64,000 nt of DNA, from assembly GCA_030750865.1 (NCBI GenBank), contig JASMHE010000008.1, positions 186,001 through 250,000 of the forward strand, read 5' to 3'. Numbering within the stretch: the stretch's first letter is position 1; every line of letters starts with the position of its first letter. Below the pieces are notes generated by a model, which searched no databases, was not told the DNA's origin, and was given only the letters and a program-made list of their open reading frames with translations. Shown piece after piece: positions 52,512 to 62,039 of the stretch. Origin of the DNA: Alphaproteobacteria bacterium (GTDB lineage Bacteria > Pseudomonadota > Alphaproteobacteria > Micavibrionales > Micavibrionaceae). Position numbers and translations under genes: made by a program.

Positions 52512-52934
52512 ATGACAAGTCATGACATGAATATTCGTATCTATTACGAAGACACGGATGCTGGCGGCGTGGTTTATCACGCAAATCATTTGCGTTTTGC
52601 CGAACGCGGCCGAACAGAATTTTTGCGCCATGTCGGGTTTGAGAACCGTAAATTGCGCGATGAGCATGATATCTTTTTTGTCGTGCGTGATTTACAGGCG
52701 TCTTACAGAAAGCCTGCGTTCTTGGATGATATGTTGCGCATGGAAACGAAAGTGAAGGCACTGAAAAAGACACGTTTTGTCATGAAGCAGTCATTATTTC
52801 GCCACGAAGAATTGATATTTGAAATGGATGTCACAGTTGTTTGTGTGCAACAGGACAGCGATGGTGTAACCAAAGCCGTCCCGATGCCGAATGACGTGCT
52901 GGATGAATTTGAAAAGCTTGTAACGAAGGAGTAA
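52512..52934 (+). CDS. ybgC: Acyl-CoA thioesterase YbgC (Tol-Pal associated)
   Basis: 140-residue hot-dog thioesterase. YYEDTDAGGVVYHANHLRFAERGRTEFLR contains the catalytic Asp and substrate pocket of the 4HBT/YbgC family. It is the first gene of the conserved ybgC-tolQRAB block and acts in the cytoplasm on short or medium acyl thioesters. Separated from ruvB by 2 bp and from tolQ by 5 bp, so ruv and tol genes may share a transcript. Confidence 0.95.
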   Translation: MTSHDMNIRIYYEDTDAGGVVYHANHLRFAERGRTEFLRHVGFENRKLRDEHDIFFVVRDLQASYRKPAFLDDMLRMETKVKALKKTRFVMKQSLFRHEELIFEMDVTVVCVQQDSDGVTKAVPMPNDVLDEFEKLVTKE

Positions 52935-52939
52935 ACACA

Positions 52940-53701
52940 ATGGCGGAAGCCCAACCTGTAGGCGATATTGCCGCGGCCAATATCGGAGAAAGTTTTAGTG
53001 GTGATATGTCGATGTGGGGTCTGTTTTTGCAGGCCGATATGATCGTCAAGATTGTGATGTTGATGTTGATTGCGGCATCAATATGGGCGTGGGCCATTAT
53101 TCTGGAAAAGCGTAAAACGCTCAAGGTTTTGAACAGAAAAGCCGATGAGTTCGAAGAGGCATTCTGGTCCGGTGAATCGCTTGATAAATTATACAAGGAT
53201 GTGAAACAGACGGAACAAGACCCGCTTGTGCAGACATTCTGTGCGGGAATGGAAGAATGGCATAATGGTGTTTCCGGCGGCATGCCATCCGGTGAATCCA
53301 TGCAAGCCGGATTGCGCCAGCGCATTGAACAGATCATGAGCATGACCATCAATAAACAGATGGGCCTGCTGGAGCGCGGCATGACATTTTTGGCCAGTGT
53401 CGGTTCGACAGCGCCGTTTATCGGCCTGTTCGGGACGGTTTGGGGCATTATGAACAGTTTTACGGCCATTGCAGGTACGAATAATACAAGCCTGGCCGTT
53501 GTTGCGCCGGGGATCGCCGAAGCCCTGTTTGCAACCGCGCTTGGCTTGGTGGCTGCGATTCCGGCCGTTGTCGGTTATAATATTTATTCCAACGCGATTG
53601 ATCGTTATGGTGATCGTCTGGATGCGTTCGTCAGTGAATTTTCGACCATATTGGCGCGCCATCTGGATGCGCAGGACCGCAAGAAAAGAAAGGCGGCGTA
53701 G
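52940..53701 (+). CDS. tolQ: Tol-Pal proton channel subunit TolQ
   Basis: 253 residues with three membrane helices (about 30-55, 150-172 and 185-210) and the MotA/TolQ/ExbB signature GSTAPFIGLFGTVWGIMNSF. With TolR it forms the proton-driven motor for outer-membrane constriction at division. Length is slightly above the E. coli protein because of a longer N terminus. The tolR ATG lies 2 bp after the stop. Confidence 0.96.
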   Translation: MAEAQPVGDIAAANIGESFSGDMSMWGLFLQADMIVKIVMLMLIAASIWAWAIILEKRKTLKVLNRKADEFEEAFWSGESLDKLYKDVKQTEQDPLVQTFCAGMEEWHNGVSGGMPSGESMQAGLRQRIEQIMSMTINKQMGLLERGMTFLASVGSTAPFIGLFGTVWGIMNSFTAIAGTNNTSLAVVAPGIAEALFATALGLVAAIPAVVGYNIYSNAIDRYGDRLDAFVSEFSTILARHLDAQDRKKRKAA

Positions 53702-53703
53702 TC

Positions 53704-54150
53704 ATGGGCGCGTCTTTGCAAGGAAAATCAGGGCGTTCATCCGGCGGATACAGACGGCGACGTTCTTCGTCAACGATGTCGGATATCAACGTCACGCCAT
53801 TTGTTGACGTTATGCTGGTGCTGTTGATTGTCTTTATGGTGACGGCACCGCTGTTGACCGCAGGGGTCAAGGTTGATTTGCCAAGCTCGCAGGCCAACCC
53901 GATCAATAACCGTGACAATAAACCGCTGGAAATCTCATTGACCAAAGATAGTCTTATTTTTATCGGTGAAACAGAAGTCAAGCGGGAACGGCTTGTTACG
54001 TTGCTGTCTTCAATGACGAATAACGACTCGGATCGCCGTATTTTCATTCGTGCGGATCAAGCGCTCGATTACGGCTATGTCATGGATATTCTTGGCGCAT
54101 TGAATAAGGCGGGTTTCAACAAAGTGGCTCTTCTGTCTAACGCATCTTAA
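53704..54150 (+). CDS. tolR: Tol-Pal protein TolR
   Basis: 148 residues. A basic N terminus is followed by SDINVTPFVDVMLVLLIVFMVTAPLL, the single membrane helix with the conserved Asp of the proton path (VDVMLVLL), then a periplasmic ExbD/TolR domain (IFIRADQALDYGYVMDILGALNKAGF). Partner of TolQ in the inner-membrane motor. Confidence 0.96.
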   Translation: MGASLQGKSGRSSGGYRRRRSSSTMSDINVTPFVDVMLVLLIVFMVTAPLLTAGVKVDLPSSQANPINNRDNKPLEISLTKDSLIFIGETEVKRERLVTLLSSMTNNDSDRRIFIRADQALDYGYVMDILGALNKAGFNKVALLSNAS

Positions 54151-54171
54151 ACAAAGCGATACGATAATATT

Positions 54172-55089
54172 ATGGGTGTCGATATAACAGGATTTCAGAA
54201 TCTGCATGTCTCATTGTCGCAAGATAATGAGGACGGCGTTTCTGTACGGTTTCTTGTTGCATCGGTGTTTTTACATGGCGCGATCATTCTGGCGGCAATC
54301 ATCGGGTTGCCGTATATGACACCGGATTTACCGCCTGTGGAAGATACGATTGTTGTCGAGCTGGTGGAGGTGTCTGACCAAGCCCGCACGACACAAATTC
54401 GTGAGGCTGGGTCCGTGCGGGATATCAAACCGAAACAGACAAAAAAGGCGCCCGAGCCGGTCAAAAAGGCCGCCCCGCAAGTGACGTCCGATAAACCGCC
54501 AAGTCCGTTTTCTGCGCCGAAACCATCCGAAGATGCGATCGCACCGCCGGATGCGCCGCCGCCGATGAAAAAGCCGAAATCAAAACCGAAAGAGAAGAAA
54601 AAGCCCGAAGAGCGTAAACCGATGCTGATTGATGAAAATCTTGATCCGGCAGAGGATGACGGCGCCTTCGAGTCTGTGTTAAAGAATTTGTTGCCGGATG
54701 AATCGGCAGACGGTGAACAAAGTGATGACCAAAAGGCGCAGGCCGCCCCGAAAAGTAAAGCCACACTGGCCGATCGTATGACACGCGGCGAAATGGACGC
54801 GCTGAAATATCAATTGGCACGGTGCTGGAATTTGATGGCTGGTGCGCGCTATGCCGAAGATTTGGTTGTTGATCTGCGTATTTTCGTGAATCGTGACCGG
54901 ACGGTGCGTTCGGCCGAAGTGACGGATAACGGACGTTATCAGCGCGATCCGTATTTCCGTGCCGCCGCCGATAGCGCAATGCGGGCAATCCGTAACCCGG
55001 AATGTAGTCCGCTGGAATTACCGGCGGACAAATATGACCTCTGGAAAGTCATGGTTGTGCGTTTCGATCCGCGCGAAATGTTGTTATAG
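54172..55089 (+). CDS. tolA: TolA-like energy-transducing protein
   Basis: 305 residues. One N-terminal membrane helix (FLVASVFLHGAIILAAIIGLPY), a Pro/Lys-rich periplasmic linker (about 75-185; KPKSKPKEKKKPEERKP), and a C-terminal TonB/TolA-like domain (about 215-305; GEMDALKYQLARCWNLMAGARYAEDLVVDLRIFVNRDRTVRSAEV). Bridges TolQR to TolB/Pal across the periplasm. The linker is shorter than the long helical domain of E. coli TolA, which is usual in alphaproteobacteria. Confidence 0.92.
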   Translation: MGVDITGFQNLHVSLSQDNEDGVSVRFLVASVFLHGAIILAAIIGLPYMTPDLPPVEDTIVVELVEVSDQARTTQIREAGSVRDIKPKQTKKAPEPVKKAAPQVTSDKPPSPFSAPKPSEDAIAPPDAPPPMKKPKSKPKEKKKPEERKPMLIDENLDPAEDDGAFESVLKNLLPDESADGEQSDDQKAQAAPKSKATLADRMTRGEMDALKYQLARCWNLMAGARYAEDLVVDLRIFVNRDRTVRSAEVTDNGRYQRDPYFRAAADSAMRAIRNPECSPLELPADKYDLWKVMVVRFDPREMLL

Positions 55090-55105
55090 TATTCAGGATT
55101 TTTGA

Positions 55106-56440
55106 ATGGAAAGACATGTGATGAAAAAGATATTGGCCGTTTTACTGGTTTGTTTTGTTTTTGTGCAGCATAGCGCGAAGGCAGAGCTGCAAGTCGATGT
55201 AACACAGGGGAAACTTGAACCTGTTCCGATTGCCGTGACCACATTTCATGCTGACCGTCCCGAGTTAGTATCGATTGCGCGCCGTTTGCCCGAGGTCATC
55301 ACGGCAAATCTGGAGCGTACGGGGCTGTTCAAGGCGCTGAACCCGCGTTCCTTTATTCAGACAACGGGGTCTATCGCACAGGATGGGCCGCGTTTTGGCG
55401 AGTGGCGTTCAATCAATGCCGAAGCTCTTGTAACAGGGACGGTGTCGGCTCTGGATAATGGGCGCACACGTGTTGAATTCCGGTTGTGGGATGTGTTCAG
55501 TGAAAAGCAGCTCAGCGGTGTGGCCTATACGACGACAAATGATAACTGGCGCCGTATCTCGCACATTATTTCCGATGTGGTCTATGAACGTCTGACAGGG
55601 GAAGAGGGGTATTTTGACTCCCGCATCGTTTATATTTCCGAACAAGGACCGCAAAATGCGCGTGTAAAACGCCTTGCGATCATGGATCAGGATGGTGCAA
55701 ACCATCATTATCTGACAGATGGCAGCGCGCTTGTCTTGACGCCGCGCTTCTCGCCAAACAAACAGCGCATCGCATATATGGCGTATTACAACCGCAAACC
55801 GCGTGTTTACATTTATGACATCAATACAGGACGTCAGGAAGTGCTGGGTAATTTCCCGAACATGACATTCGCACCGCGCTTTTCGCCGGATGGTAACAAA
55901 GTGATTATGAGCATGTCTAAAAACGGGAATAGTGAAATCTATACGATGGACCTGCAGAGCCGCCGCATTGAAAAGCTGACTAATCATTCTGCGATTGATA
56001 CAGCGCCGTCTTATTCGCCGGATGGTAAATATGTGGTGTTTGAATCGGACCGTGGCGGATCACAGCAGCTGTATGTGATGAAGGCGGATGGCTCTGATGC
56101 GCATCGTATTACCTTTGGTAATGGGCGTTACGGTACGCCGGTCTGGTCACCGCGCGGGGATTTGATTGCCTTTACCCGTCTTTATCGGGGCAAGTTCTAT
56201 ATCGGGGTTATCCGCCCCGATGGGTCGGGTGAGCGTTTGATTACATCTGCTTTCCATGTGGAGGGACCGACATGGTCGCCTAATGGCCGTGTTCTGGCCT
56301 ATTTCAAGGAAACACCGACAGGACCGGGCGGACAGGGGCGACGGGCGCGTTTATACACAATTGACCTGACAGGCTATAATGAACGTCTTGTCCCGACACC
56401 AAAAGATGCGTCCGACCCTGCATGGTCGCCACGTAATTAA
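55106..56440 (+). CDS. tolB: Tol-Pal periplasmic protein TolB
   Basis: 444 residues from 55106 (AGGA seven bases upstream); an ATG at 55121 (MKKILAV) would give a more compact signal peptide (cleavage after SAKA). N-terminal domain to about 150, then a six-bladed beta-propeller with repeated WD40-like motifs such as [45 protein letters not shown] and [13 protein letters not shown]. Binds Pal and TolA. The expected pal gene does not follow. Confidence 0.96.
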   Translation: MERHVMKKILAVLLVCFVFVQHSAKAELQVDVTQGKLEPVPIAVTTFHADRPELVSIARRLPEVITANLERTGLFKALNPRSFIQTTGSIAQDGPRFGEWRSINAEALVTGTVSALDNGRTRVEFRLWDVFSEKQLSGVAYTTTNDNWRRISHIISDVVYERLTGEEGYFDSRIVYISEQGPQNARVKRLAIMDQDGANHHYLTDGSALVLTPRFSPNKQRIAYMAYYNRKPRVYIYDINTGRQEVLGNFPNMTFAPRFSPDGNKVIMSMSKNGNSEIYTMDLQSRRIEKLTNHSAIDTAPSYSPDGKYVVFESDRGGSQQLYVMKADGSDAHRITFGNGRYGTPVWSPRGDLIAFTRLYRGKFYIGVIRPDGSGERLITSAFHVEGPTWSPNGRVLAYFKETPTGPGGQGRRARLYTIDLTGYNERLVPTPKDASDPAWSPRN

Positions 56441-56547
56441 CCATGCAATTAGAATGGTTATGTCTCTAATATTGACAATGCGACACCCGTGATCTATGTT
56501 ATGAAAACAATAAATAAAGAGATATTTAAGGAGATATGGGGAGAGAT

Positions 56548-57024
56548 ATGGCAGGGTTTAAGCAAAGTTGGTTAGACGAACGTTGGTCTTATAAAAATAG
56601 AATTTTTCCGGTCAGTAAAGACCGTTTCATCGCATTGGCGCGTGATTTCAAACACGCTGCCGAAACATCTTTCCAGACACCATGTGATGTTGAACTTGTT
56701 GCGCTTTCATCAGCAAAGTTTGAAGGTGGGTCTCGTTATGATCCGGATACGGCCGATTGGTGCATGAAGAAAAACCGCCAAAACAGAATTTATGAATCGG
56801 CGAACGTTGATGATATTCCGGACGATGTCTGGGATAACGCTGGCCATGTGGAATTGATTATTAAGCCGAAAGAAGACGGCGATCTCGGGTCGCCGTTCGC
56901 GATGGCAAGCTATGCGCCAACGACAGATTCCCGTGCTGTTGATTTCTATATTCAATGTACGGCAAAAGGCTACGAAAGCTATGCGAATCCAACCGTAAAG
57001 CATGCGCCCGCCCTCACGGCCTGA
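56548..57024 (+). CDS. Hypothetical protein in the pal position
   Basis: 158 residues from the ATG at 56548 (MAGFKQSW; GGGGAG five or six bases upstream). An ATG at 56536 is possible but only 2 bp from AAGGAG. No signal peptide and no lipobox, so it is not Pal. A soluble, mixed alpha/beta composition with aromatic-rich start (WLDERWSYKNRIFPVSKDRFIALARDF) and VELIIKPKEDGD in the middle. No family recognised. Convergent with rppH, 12 bp apart with no clear terminator. Confidence 0.7.
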   Translation: MAGFKQSWLDERWSYKNRIFPVSKDRFIALARDFKHAAETSFQTPCDVELVALSSAKFEGGSRYDPDTADWCMKKNRQNRIYESANVDDIPDDVWDNAGHVELIIKPKEDGDLGSPFAMASYAPTTDSRAVDFYIQCTAKGYESYANPTVKHAPALTA

Positions 57025-57036
57025 TTGTGGCTCAGC

Positions 57037-57513
57037 TTATTCTTGTGTGAATTCTTTGAACGCGTCGATAACTTCGGCGTAGGTATTGCGTTTGAACGGC
57101 ACAATCAGATCAAGCACATTATCAAGGCCGACCCATTGCCATTTACCGAATTCAGGGAAGGTGTGGGCATAAATATCAATGTCACTGTCATCGCCGGTAA
57201 AACGGGCGGCAACCCAATATTGTTCCTGTCCGCGATATTTCCCGTTCCATAACTTGCCCATCAGATGATCGGGCAGATCATAACGCAGCGGCGTGTCGTG
57301 TATTTTCAAGATATCAGCCTGACGGGTGCCGATTTCTTCTTCCATTTCACGAAAGAACGCTGTCTGGATATCTTCACCGGCATCAATACCACCTTGCGGC
57401 ATTTGCCATGCCCCCGGTGAATCCATGCGTTCACCGACAAAGACCTGCTGTTCTGCGTTGAAAAGCGTAATGCCGACACATTTGCGATAGGGAAGTTTTG
57501 AGTAGTCTGTCAT
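57037..57513 (-). CDS. rppH: RNA pyrophosphohydrolase RppH
   Basis: 158-residue Nudix hydrolase. The Nudix box GGIDAGEDIQTAFFREMEEEIGT spans 41-63, and the N terminus YRKCVGITLFNAEQQVFVGERMDSPGAWQMPQ is that of RppH (invasion-associated/NudH type). It removes pyrophosphate from mRNA 5' ends to start decay. Last gene of the minus-strand nadD-to-rppH cluster, 22 bp after the polysaccharide deacetylase gene. Confidence 0.95.
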   Translation of the reverse strand: MTDYSKLPYRKCVGITLFNAEQQVFVGERMDSPGAWQMPQGGIDAGEDIQTAFFREMEEEIGTRQADILKIHDTPLRYDLPDHLMGKLWNGKYRGQEQYWVAARFTGDDSDIDIYAHTFPEFGKWQWVGLDNVLDLIVPFKRNTYAEVIDAFKEFTQE

Positions 57514-57535
57514 GATTATCTATATATCTTTGTGT

Positions 57536-58597
57536 TTATCGACCGGTTTGTGCCGAAAGCGGAGCAAGAACAAAGCCTTTTGATTCCAGACTTTGAACCC
57601 ATTTCAGGACGAGGTCATAGCTTGCGGGCAAGGTATGAATAAATCCGGCGGCCGCACCGTTTTGTATGGCGCGTTCTTCGATTTTGGCCAGCTTTTCTTC
57701 CATCTTGTGTTTGTCTGCGGGCATATCAATATAAACGGGGACATTGGCATATGGACCTTCCAGACCAAGCGCGATATTTTCTGTCATCAGGAAGCCGTCT
57801 TTGCGTGTATCGACAAAACCAAGACCGCGCTCCAGAATGTCGGTGAAGATGGGGCGCATATCATCCTGAGAGTCCATAAAGGTTGCATTATATGGTGTAA
57901 CAAAGCCGACATAGCCTTGCGGTCTGGCCAGAAGCCAGCGAAGCTTGCGTTGATTATCAACCAGATTGGCTTCGACCAGTAAGGTGTGCGGTCCGGTATC
58001 ATGCTGCGGGTAACGGGCTGTTTCCATTGGCAATGTCAGCCAGATTTCATGGCCGCGCACACGGGATTCTTTCATCCAGAGTCCCAGTTCCGGCGCGTAC
58101 GGTGACATAACAAACGATATTTCCGGCGGCATTGATTTCAGAGCCGCTTCGGATGCCGCATAGGATGTTCCCATATCAAGAATAGCGATCGAAATATACG
58201 GTTTATCGCTGCCCTGCAGGTCAAACGGGTGACGATATGTCTGGAAGGCCGTTTTGCTACCGTCGCGGCTTTTAACAGGAACGATATCTTCGTTTTCCAT
58301 GATCTGGTAAATCCCTTCGGCCGGTGCGTCTGCCAAAGGCTGAAAATCATCGAGTGATGGTGCCGCTGCTTGGTTTTCGGATTGTTGTTCATGGAAGACA
58401 AGTCGGTCTTTTTTATGCTCGATGATGACCGTCTTTGTGGCAAGGCGATCCTGCTGCGATAAAAACACGTCCTTCTTTTTCAGAACGGCAAGCCCGATCA
58501 GTAATGCATAAATCAAGATAACGGCAACCAGACCGCGCATAAAGAGTTTGCGCGATAGATTGGCCGTTATCCATTGTTGTGCAGAGACTTTGTCCAT
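57536..58597 (-). CDS. Divergent polysaccharide deacetylase-family protein
   Basis: 353 residues: short cytoplasmic tail, one membrane anchor (GLVAVILIYALLIGLAVL, 20-40), ~60-residue linker, then the DUF610/YibQ-type catalytic fold (about 130-350): ISIAILDMGTSYAASEAALKSMPPEISFVMSPYAPELGLWMKESR and GHEIWLTLPMETARYP. In classical members the beta-strand motif carries a metal-binding Asp pair; here LDMG keeps one. Probably acts on a periplasmic glycan or peptidoglycan strand; substrate unknown. It lies 6 bp from ctpA and near the EnvC-like gene, a standard alphaproteobacterial cluster. Confidence 0.88.
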   Translation of the reverse strand: MDKVSAQQWITANLSRKLFMRGLVAVILIYALLIGLAVLKKKDVFLSQQDRLATKTVIIEHKKDRLVFHEQQSENQAAAPSLDDFQPLADAPAEGIYQIMENEDIVPVKSRDGSKTAFQTYRHPFDLQGSDKPYISIAILDMGTSYAASEAALKSMPPEISFVMSPYAPELGLWMKESRVRGHEIWLTLPMETARYPQHDTGPHTLLVEANLVDNQRKLRWLLARPQGYVGFVTPYNATFMDSQDDMRPIFTDILERGLGFVDTRKDGFLMTENIALGLEGPYANVPVYIDMPADKHKMEEKLAKIEERAIQNGAAAGFIHTLPASYDLVLKWVQSLESKGFVLAPLSAQTGR

Positions 58598-58603
58598 ATA
58601 TCC

Positions 58604-60100
58604 TTATTCCGTTGCCGGTGTGTCCTCTTTTTCTTTTAGAACAGGGGACTGTTCGTCAGATGAATCTGATGTCTCTTGTTCAGGAGCGTTTCCAGCCATC
58701 TTTTCCAGATGCTTTTTCAGTGCCTTCTGCGGGACATAGATGTCCAGTCCTTTTACGAGGTCAATTGCGCGGGAGAGCTGGTAGTCTTTCTGAAGCAAGA
58801 GAGCTTCTTTTTCCTCTTCGGTCATCTCGTCTTCATTATCATTTGCAGCCGCATCATCGGTTTCTGCCGGGGCGTCCGCCTGTTCCGCTTTATCAAGGGC
58901 GCCGTTATAATCGGCTTCTTTAAAGCGCTCGACCTTGATGGTCTCGATTTTCGCAGGTTCAACGAGAATGTCCGGTTCAATGCCTTTGGCCTGAATAGAA
59001 CGGCCTGACGGCGTGTAATAACGCGCCGTTGTCAGACGCATCGCCGACGTCATACTGACGGGGATAACGGTCTGCACAGACCCTTTGCCGAAACTCTGTG
59101 TGCCCAGAACAATCGCCCGTCTGTGATCTTGTAAGGCGCCGGAGACAATCTCGGACGCAGAGGCAGAGCCGCCGTTAATCAGAACAACGATCGGCAGGCC
59201 ATCCAGAATATCGCCGGATGTTGCGTTATCGCGTTTTGTATCGGCTTCGTGACGACCGCGTGTCGAAACAATCTCTCCTTTATCAAGGAACAGGTCTGAT
59301 ACGCCGATGGCTTGATCCAGCAGACCGCCGGGGTTGTTGCGCAGATCAAGAACAAGGCCGATAAGCGGGCTGTCGGCTTCTTTTTTGATGTCTTTGTACG
59401 CATCTTTAACGTTTTTCGTCGTGCTTTGGTTAAAGCTTGTGATCCGGATATAGGCCACATCATTTTTCAGCAAACGGCTTTTAACCGGATTAATTTTGAT
59501 GACATCGCGTGTGATTTCGATTTTAAGCGCTTCGGGCGTGCCTTCACGGCGCACGGTCAGCTCGATTTTTGTGCCGATTTTGCCGCGCATGATATCAACG
59601 GCTTCGCTCAGGCTCAGACCAATAACGCTTTCGCCGTCCAGATGGGTGATATAATCACCAGCTTCGATGCCTGCTTCATAGGCGGGGGTGTCGTCAATAG
59701 GAGAGACAACCTTCACGAACCCGTTTTCCATTGTGACTTCAATGCCCAGACCGCCAAACTCGCCTTTTGTTTGGACTTGCATCTCTTCGAAATCATCTTC
59801 GTTCAGGAAAGCCGAGTGCGGGTCGAGGCTTGTCAGCATGCCGTTAATGGCATGTTCGATCAGCTCTTTGTCGGTGACTTCCTCGACATACTGGTCGCGG
59901 ACCCGTTCAAAAATATCCCCGAACAGGCTGAGCTGACGGTAAATATCATCAGGATCTTCTTGCGGCGCTTCGGCGGCAACGGACTGACCGGCTGTTCTTT
60001 CTTCGTCTTGCGAGAAGGCAAGCTGCGGTGTCAGCGATCCGAAGACCAGCAGGCACATAAAAGAAAAACGGAGTGAAAATAGTTTTGAGAAGATCATCAT
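58604..60100 (-). CDS. ctpA: C-terminal processing peptidase, S41 family
   Basis: 498 residues. Signal peptide (RFSFMCLLVFGSLTPQLAFS), N-terminal cap, PDZ domain about 110-190 (GGLGIEVTMENGFVKVVSPIDDTPAYEAGIEAGDYI), and the S41 catalytic core with Ser in NGGSASASEIVSGAL and Lys in GTQSFGKGSVQT. A long acidic tail from ~410 (PAETDDAAANDNEDEMTEEE) is unlike minimal CtpA. Periplasmic protease that trims or degrades proteins, often cell-wall hydrolases. One base after the EnvC-like gene, matching their functional link. Confidence 0.95.
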   Translation of the reverse strand: MMIFSKLFSLRFSFMCLLVFGSLTPQLAFSQDEERTAGQSVAAEAPQEDPDDIYRQLSLFGDIFERVRDQYVEEVTDKELIEHAINGMLTSLDPHSAFLNEDDFEEMQVQTKGEFGGLGIEVTMENGFVKVVSPIDDTPAYEAGIEAGDYITHLDGESVIGLSLSEAVDIMRGKIGTKIELTVRREGTPEALKIEITRDVIKINPVKSRLLKNDVAYIRITSFNQSTTKNVKDAYKDIKKEADSPLIGLVLDLRNNPGGLLDQAIGVSDLFLDKGEIVSTRGRHEADTKRDNATSGDILDGLPIVVLINGGSASASEIVSGALQDHRRAIVLGTQSFGKGSVQTVIPVSMTSAMRLTTARYYTPSGRSIQAKGIEPDILVEPAKIETIKVERFKEADYNGALDKAEQADAPAETDDAAANDNEDEMTEEEKEALLLQKDYQLSRAIDLVKGLDIYVPQKALKKHLEKMAGNAPEQETSDSSDEQSPVLKEKEDTPATE

Positions 60101-61384
60101 TTAACTTTCCAGATTGGGTAATTTTTTGTACGGGTTTATTGGTTTTCCATTATAGCGTAACTCATAATATAACGTTGGATGAGCATTAGGTGAAGTGCTA
60201 ATTGGCAGGCGTCCGATCGGGTCACCAGAATTTATTGTGCGCCCCACTTTTGTGTCCACATCACCGAGCCCTGAAATCAGACTGTGATAGCCGTTCTTAT
60301 GCTTAACAATGATGATTGTACCATAGTTTTTGAACGTGTTGGCAAACTGAATTATACCCCCCATCGGTGCCATGACAATCGCGCCGGAGCGGGAACGGAT
60401 ATGCACCCCCTGAGAGTCCGCGCCAATATCATCTTTCTCGCCATATTTGACGACCACTTTACCGGCGACGGGGCTTTGTATTTTGCCGATCTTTGGCAAA
60501 TCTTCCGGCGGCAGTGCCATTGACGCTTGCCTGATGCGCGATGCGGTGCGTTGTGCTTGCGCCGCACGTGTCCGTTTATTTTCTGCTTCGATGGCGGATA
60601 ACAGTTCTTTCAGTGACTTAGCCTGATCTGTCATGCGGGCAATGGCCTGATCATTGCTTTGTTTATCATTACGCAGCACGCTATAGAGCTCTTCTTGTTT
60701 TGCAAAAAGCGATTGGATCTCGGCTTGTTTTTCGCCGAGATTTTTATTCAAGGTGATAAGTGTTTTGTGGTCACGCTCTAGTTCGGATTCAATTTTGCGT
60801 AAACGGTTCAAATCCTTTGTTAGGGCTTTTGCGCGGTGATGGACGGCAGGCAATGTGCCTTTCAACAGCATTGAAATCTGGGCCGTTTCAAGCGTATCGC
60901 CGGGGCGGGCGATAATGGCCTCGGGCGGAATTTTACGCATACGTTCCATTGCCAGAATAAGATCGGCGATTACATCGTGATCTTTATGCAAACGGGTTGT
61001 CAGTGTTTCTTTTTCATCTGTCAGGGATTCGATCTTGGTTTCTGTTTTAATCAAACCTCTTTCCGTGTCGGATAATTTGCCGGAAATATCATTCAGGCGG
61101 GATTTTATTTTGTTAAGCTCTGCCCGTGTGTCTTCCAGATTCTTTGTGATCTGCGCGTTTTCATCTTTGCGGGCTTTGATATTTTGTTCAATAACGTCCA
61201 AAGCATCTGTTTTACGGGATGGAATAGGGGCGGCCGCGCTTACCGCTTGGGGCAAATAAATGATGCACATCACCGCAAACAGGCATAGCACACGTATCCC
61301 CGTTACGACACTAGCGTCATGGGGGTGTTGTCTATAAGATGATCGTTTATCAGACTGTAAAGCCGAAGAAGAGTCCTGCATCAT
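60101..61384 (-). CDS. EnvC-like murein hydrolase activator
   Basis: 427 residues. Signal or anchor segment around 30-50 (VLCLFAVMCIIYLPQAVSAA), a coiled coil from ~60 to 290, and a LytM/M23 domain in the last ~120 residues (GAIVMAPMGGIIQFANTFKNYGTIIIVKHKNGYHSLISGL ... HPTLYYELRYNGKPINPYKKL). The HxxxD and HxH zinc motifs of active M23 peptidases are missing, as in EnvC, which activates amidases rather than cutting peptidoglycan. Directly upstream of ctpA. Confidence 0.92.
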   Translation of the reverse strand: MMQDSSSALQSDKRSSYRQHPHDASVVTGIRVLCLFAVMCIIYLPQAVSAAAPIPSRKTDALDVIEQNIKARKDENAQITKNLEDTRAELNKIKSRLNDISGKLSDTERGLIKTETKIESLTDEKETLTTRLHKDHDVIADLILAMERMRKIPPEAIIARPGDTLETAQISMLLKGTLPAVHHRAKALTKDLNRLRKIESELERDHKTLITLNKNLGEKQAEIQSLFAKQEELYSVLRNDKQSNDQAIARMTDQAKSLKELLSAIEAENKRTRAAQAQRTASRIRQASMALPPEDLPKIGKIQSPVAGKVVVKYGEKDDIGADSQGVHIRSRSGAIVMAPMGGIIQFANTFKNYGTIIIVKHKNGYHSLISGLGDVDTKVGRTINSGDPIGRLPISTSPNAHPTLYYELRYNGKPINPYKKLPNLES

Positions 61385-61396
61385 TCTTCTATTCTG

Positions 61397-61837
61397 TTAA
61401 TCGCGGTGATAGGGATGCCCGGCAATAATTTGCTGTGCCCTGTATAATTGCTCTAACAGCATAATACGAACCATCATATGTGGCCATGTCTGGACACCAA
61501 ATGATAAACAGAAATTTGTGTTTTTATGAATGGATTCACCAAAACCGTTTGCGCCGCCGATCAGGAACTGGATGTGGTTTTGTCCGTCAAGGAATAGCGA
61601 ATCCAGTTTTGATGCAAGTTTACGGCTTGAGATTGATTTTCCGCGCTCATCAAGGGCAATCACAAAGGCTTGTTTGACAATTTTGTCGATGATCTTCGCG
61701 TCGATGTCGTCCGGATTTTTATCCGGTACTTCGATGATGTTTAAATCCCACGCCATGCGCTTGCCGTAATCCTGAATAAGGGCAAGTTGGTTTTTGTCAC
61801 GCATTTTACCGGCGGCTATAATATCAATTTTGGGCAT
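61397..61837 (-). CDS. rlmH: 23S rRNA (pseudouridine1915-N3)-methyltransferase RlmH
   Basis: 146-residue SPOUT methyltransferase. MPKIDIIAAGKMRDKNQ at the start, ALDERGKSISSRKLA, FLIGGANGFGESIHKN (the trefoil-knot SAM loop) and MVRIMLLEQLYRAQQIIAGHPYHRD at the end are diagnostic. I choose the ATG at 61837; the open frame to 61933 adds a non-homologous N terminus. Twelve bases upstream of the EnvC-like gene. Confidence 0.97.
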   Translation of the reverse strand: MPKIDIIAAGKMRDKNQLALIQDYGKRMAWDLNIIEVPDKNPDDIDAKIIDKIVKQAFVIALDERGKSISSRKLASKLDSLFLDGQNHIQFLIGGANGFGESIHKNTNFCLSFGVQTWPHMMVRIMLLEQLYRAQQIIAGHPYHRD

Positions 61838-62039
61838 AGGGCATGTATGATGTTTGATTAAATTTGTGGAAGAGGTAGGAGAATAGGGAAAAACGCGATT
61901 TGTTGACGTCGTAAAAGAAGGTGGCTCTGACAAAGAACCGTTTTATCATTGTGACAGTTTATGTACGCACGGAAACCGAAGAAAAACGTGTCGGTGGATT
62001 ATGCGTCGGCCGCCGTTGGCAATGGGCCACAGTTCCGCA

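Noticed and set aside
61838-61933. Longer N terminus for rlmH
   Set aside because: RlmH begins at MPKIDIIAAGKM in all respects; the upstream codons show no similarity to the family.
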